NCBI GenBank assembly: GCA_945870155.1
Contig: CAMBSB010000039.1
Location: 1 to 33,188, forward strand
Length of the DNA stretch: 33,188 nucleotides
Direction: 5' to 3'
DNA from: Paludibacter jiangxiensis
GTDB lineage: Bacteria > Bacteroidota > Bacteroidia > Bacteroidales > Paludibacteraceae
The position numbers and the translations under genes were made by a program. Below, one piece after another: positions 30,931-33,188 of the stretch (position 1 is the stretch's first letter; the number at the start of each line of letters is the position of its first letter). The notes below the pieces were generated by a model. It was not told the DNA's origin, did not search any database, and was given only the letters and a program-made list of their open reading frames with translations.

Positions 30931-31092
30931 ATGAATAGTAATAGTAATAAGAATAAAAAAGTAAAAAGTGAAGCGGTTTTGAAGTTTGAAGCGATGAAAA
31001 AATCAATCAATAAACTGTTAAAAGAAAATGTTATAACAAAATCTGAAAGCATATATTTAATAAATAATTATTTAAACAATCTTGATAAATAG
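30931..31092 (+). CDS. 53-residue hypothetical protein just before the helicase gene
   Basis: The frame begins MNSNSNKNKKVKSEAVLKFE and ends in 'IYLINNYLNNLDK' with TAG at 31090-31092. Only two bases separate it from the helicase-primase ATG, so it is probably translated in the operon. It is basic at the start, helical throughout and without cysteine. No family is recognised. An accessory or loader role for the helicase is possible but speculative. Confidence 0.6.
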   Translation: MNSNSNKNKKVKSEAVLKFEAMKKSINKLLKENVITKSESIYLINNYLNNLDK

Positions 31093-31094
31093 TT

Positions 31095-32948
31095 ATGAAA
31101 ACATTTAACAATACAATAAGCAAACAGATTTTAAAACAGTCCGTTAATAATCTTTATGAAAGCGGTTTGCCATATGGATTAACAACCGATTCAAAGAATT
31201 TAGATGATATTTTTAGAATTGATAGGGGGAAACTTGTAACAATAACAGGCATCCCCAATATGGGCAAAAGTGAATTTTTAGACTTTCTATGTGTGCAGTA
31301 TAATAAGATACATAAACTAAAAACTGTTTATTTTTCGCCCGAAAATCAACCCATCGAATTACATTTTAGTAAGTTGATTAGTAAGTTTACAAATCAAACA
31401 TTTTCAAACAAAATTGATAAAAATGAATTCGATAAAACAGTTGATTATATAACAGATAATTTCTTTTTCCTGAATTATGAAAATATATTTAACTTAGAAT
31501 CTGTATTAACTGAAACTGAAAATATAGTTAATAATAACGAAAATGTTGGAATTCTAGTAATCGATTCATTTAACAAATTAGAGGCTCAAAAAGATTTCAA
31601 TGTTACAGAAACAGACTATATATCAAAGATTTTAGATAGTTTGGAAAGGTTCGCCAAAAGGTTAAATTTAATTGTTTTTCTTGTAGCACATCCCAGGAAA
31701 ATGCAAAAAGATTCAAGCGGAAACTACTCTATTCCAAGCCCTTATGATATAAATGGCAGTGCAAACTTTTTCAATAAATCGGATTATTGCATCACGGTAC
31801 ATCGCGACTATTCAGAAAATAATACAATCATTAAAATTGATAAAGTAAAATTTAAAAATTATGGCGTTGTAGGTGAAACAATTTTGGGGTACGACCTAAA
31901 AAGCGGAAATTATTTTGATATTGAACAAAGCGGAAATTATTTTGATATTGAACAAAATTATACTTATGTGCCTAAAAATTTTATTATTCCAGAAAGCAAA
32001 GAAAATAATAATACAATTGATTATCTAAGTACCGAAATAAGTTTTTTTAACGATATTAAAGATGTAATTCCGAAAAGTAGTACATTGAAAGAAATTTTAT
32101 TTTCTGAAAAATTTAAAGGTCAAAGAAATAAGATCGAAATTTTAAGAAATGAATTGGATTATGAGAAAAGAAAAGCTTTAAAATCTAATCTATTGAATTA
32201 TTCTGTTTCCTGCACATTTGAGGGCAAAAGGGCAAAAGAAAACATTAAAGAAATTAATAATCTTGTTTGCATCGATATAGACAAAAAGGATAATCTTCAA
32301 ATCATTAATAAAGTACCCAATATTTTAAAAAGTATTGATAATGTGTTATTTAGTTCAAAAAGTTGTGGTGGTGATGGTTATTTCTGTATAATACCAATTC
32401 AGGATAAAAACAATTTTTTAGGACATTGGAATAGTTTAGAAAAGGACTTTAAAAAATTAGGTATTGAGATTGATAAGCAATGCAAAGATGTTTCGAGGGT
32501 TCGTTATTTTTCAATTGATAATGATTATTATTTAAATACAAATTGTACGATTTACAATCGAATTTCAAATGTTTCTAAATCAAATGATAAGAACACAAAC
32601 AAAAGTATATTAAATGAAAATAAGGCATTTAAAACAGATAATAAGATAGATTTACAGTCAAAAGATACTTATCAAAAAATAATTAAAATAATTAACGATT
32701 GTAAAATAAATGATATAAATTTAACTGAAAATTATTCAAATAGATTTACTGTTTGCATGTCTCTAATTTCTGAATTCGGGGAAAACGGGCGGGAATTGAT
32801 TCACGAATTTTGCAAACTATCAAAAAAATATGATAAGGCAAAAACTGATGAGAATTTTGATAACTTATTAGAACGATATGAGGGAAACAATGATTATACA
32901 ATTAACTCTATATATCACATTTATAACAGCTTACATCAATTAAATTAA
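31095..32948 (+). CDS. Helicase-primase fusion in reversed order (Twinkle/DnaB-type ATPase + VirE_N/PriCT-like)
   Basis: This is a 617-residue protein. Residues 35-270 are a RecA-fold replicative helicase of Twinkle/DnaB type: Walker A 'GIPNMGKS' at 52-59, 'VYFSPENQP', Walker B 'ILVIDSFNKLE' with Asp157, 'FLVAHPRKM', then 'PYDINGSANFFNKSDYCITV'. After a linker holding a 27-bp duplication, residues about 315-480 match the VirE_N/BT4734-like domain (PF08800): 'ISFFNDIKD', 'CIDIDKKD' with Asp394 and Asp396, 'FSSKSCGGDGYFCIIP', and 'IDKQCKDVSRVRYFSID'. These parallel archaeo-eukaryotic primase motifs, but the usual histidine of motif II seems replaced. The last 90 residues resemble PriCT-2. Such domains normally come before a helicase, so the order is reversed. 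Confidence 0.82.
   Translation: MKTFNNTISKQILKQSVNNLYESGLPYGLTTDSKNLDDIFRIDRGKLVTITGIPNMGKSEFLDFLCVQYNKIHKLKTVYFSPENQPIELHFSKLISKFTNQTFSNKIDKNEFDKTVDYITDNFFFLNYENIFNLESVLTETENIVNNNENVGILVIDSFNKLEAQKDFNVTETDYISKILDSLERFAKRLNLIVFLVAHPRKMQKDSSGNYSIPSPYDINGSANFFNKSDYCITVHRDYSENNTIIKIDKVKFKNYGVVGETILGYDLKSGNYFDIEQSGNYFDIEQNYTYVPKNFIIPESKENNNTIDYLSTEISFFNDIKDVIPKSSTLKEILFSEKFKGQRNKIEILRNELDYEKRKALKSNLLNYSVSCTFEGKRAKENIKEINNLVCIDIDKKDNLQIINKVPNILKSIDNVLFSSKSCGGDGYFCIIPIQDKNNFLGHWNSLEKDFKKLGIEIDKQCKDVSRVRYFSIDNDYYLNTNCTIYNRISNVSKSNDKNTNKSILNENKAFKTDNKIDLQSKDTYQKIIKIINDCKINDINLTENYSNRFTVCMSLISEFGENGRELIHEFCKLSKKYDKAKTDENFDNLLERYEGNNDYTINSIYHIYNSLHQLN
31902..31955 (+). repeat. Exact 27-bp tandem duplication inside the helicase-primase gene
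   Basis: AGCGGAAATTATTTTGATAT plus TGAACAA occurs twice in a row (31902-31928 and 31929-31955), adding the peptide 'SGNYFDIEQ' a second time in the interdomain linker. The reading frame is kept. Perfect identity suggests a recent event or an unstable length. Confidence 0.95.
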
Positions 32949-33006
32949 AAATAAAACAAAAATAAATTACTAAATAAATAAATTAAAAAAAAACAAATTA
33001 AAAATT

Positions 33007-33188
33007 ATGAACAAAGAAATTAAAATTAAAGATTCAAAAAAAATCGGTGAAACAATTGCACACCTGCAAAATTTGGCAAATGTACTATCAGATAATTTGC
33101 AGAAATTAGATAGTTATAATGCAATTTATCAGATTATTGACAAAGAAATGATTTACGAAATAACAACCTATCGAGATGAAAAGAGCAA
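33007..33188 (+). CDS. Hypothetical protein, 3' end outside window
   Basis: ATG at 33007 follows an A-rich leader 58 bases after the helicase-primase stop, in the same direction. About 60 codons are visible: 'MNKEIKIKDSKKIGETIAHL', then 'LANVLSDNLQKLDSYNAIYQ'. The visible part is helical and lacks signal peptide and motif. It is probably the next gene of the operon. Confidence 0.6.
   Translation, partial: MNKEIKIKDSKKIGETIAHLQNLANVLSDNLQKLDSYNAIYQIIDKEMIYEITTYRDEKS

Larger units (their letters stand above)
23400..33188. mobile_element. Left part of an integrative element inserted in comM
   Basis: From the comM break to the window edge the DNA is visibly more AT-rich than the left 23 kb, lacks the host's dispersed GC-rich repeat, and has no housekeeping gene. 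It begins with a large serine recombinase reading inward. It then carries unknown genes, a repeat-rich non-coding region and a replication-type operon. The rest of comM is not in the window, so the element is longer than 9.8 kb. With no relaxase, coupling protein or virion gene visible, I cannot say whether it is an ICE, a mobilisable element, a phage or an integrated plasmid. Confidence 0.85.

Overview
The window looks like chromosome of a low-GC member of the Bacteroidota. Several genes have the phylum's promoter shape (TAnnTTTG at -7, sometimes TTTG about 19-21 bp upstream). Translation starts lie in A-rich leaders with little Shine-Dalgarno character. The conserved genes (separate pyrB/pyrI, purC, phoH-like, a GT4/GH130 pair, a YtxH/Holin_X envelope cluster) fit that group. 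I cannot place it to genus.

Host part, 1-23.4 kb. Positions 1-3346 hold a translationally coupled GH130 enzyme and GT4 glycosyltransferase. Positions 3452-5744 hold a small membrane/stress cluster (YtxH, Holin_X, an unknown, an AI-2E-family permease). Positions 5899-8351 are secreted and membrane proteins of unknown role. The plus-strand genes at 8622-13029 are a DUF2089 regulator, a Yip1-like membrane protein, a flavodoxin-fold oxidoreductase, an exported alpha/beta hydrolase, a Nudix hydrolase and a CPBP-type membrane protein. From 13084 to 21697 the minus strand carries purC, phoH, glyA, a flavin reductase, pyrI, pyrB and yigZ. Three probable accessory insertions sit among them: a GIY-YIG/DUF4357 protein, a four-helix-bundle (23S-IVS type) gene between inverted repeats, and a CAT-like acetyltransferase whose two ends lie in inverted copies of a dispersed GC-rich repeat. 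At least nine copies of that repeat (consensus close to CCCCTAACCCCTAAAGGGGAA) lie between 15.0 and 22.5 kb. Some extend reading frames and one forms a terminator. Upstream of pyrB there is a promoter-like box, a 32-codon leader frame and a terminator that overlaps the leader stop, resembling a pyrBI attenuator.

Mobile part, about 23.4 kb to the right edge. comM (yifB) is cut just before its Walker A segment. A large serine recombinase starts within 70 bp of the break, and everything to 33188 is visibly more AT-rich. This appears to be the left part of an integrated element whose right end lies outside the window. It contains two unknown minus-strand genes separated by a perfect 32-bp palindrome, and a 2.9-kb gene-poor control region crowded with repeats. 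Those repeats include a GC-rich iteron-like array, duplicated mini-frames, 15-17 bp tandem repeats, a duplicated 200-bp block and a GC-rich hairpin. A compact plus-strand operon follows: a stand-alone NUMOD3-like protein, a winged-helix protein, two small proteins, and a 617-residue protein fusing a Twinkle/DnaB-type helicase domain to a VirE_N/PriCT-like primase region in the reverse of the usual order. The layout suggests a replicating integrative element with its origin in the repeat region. No relaxase, capsid or cargo gene is visible in the part shown.
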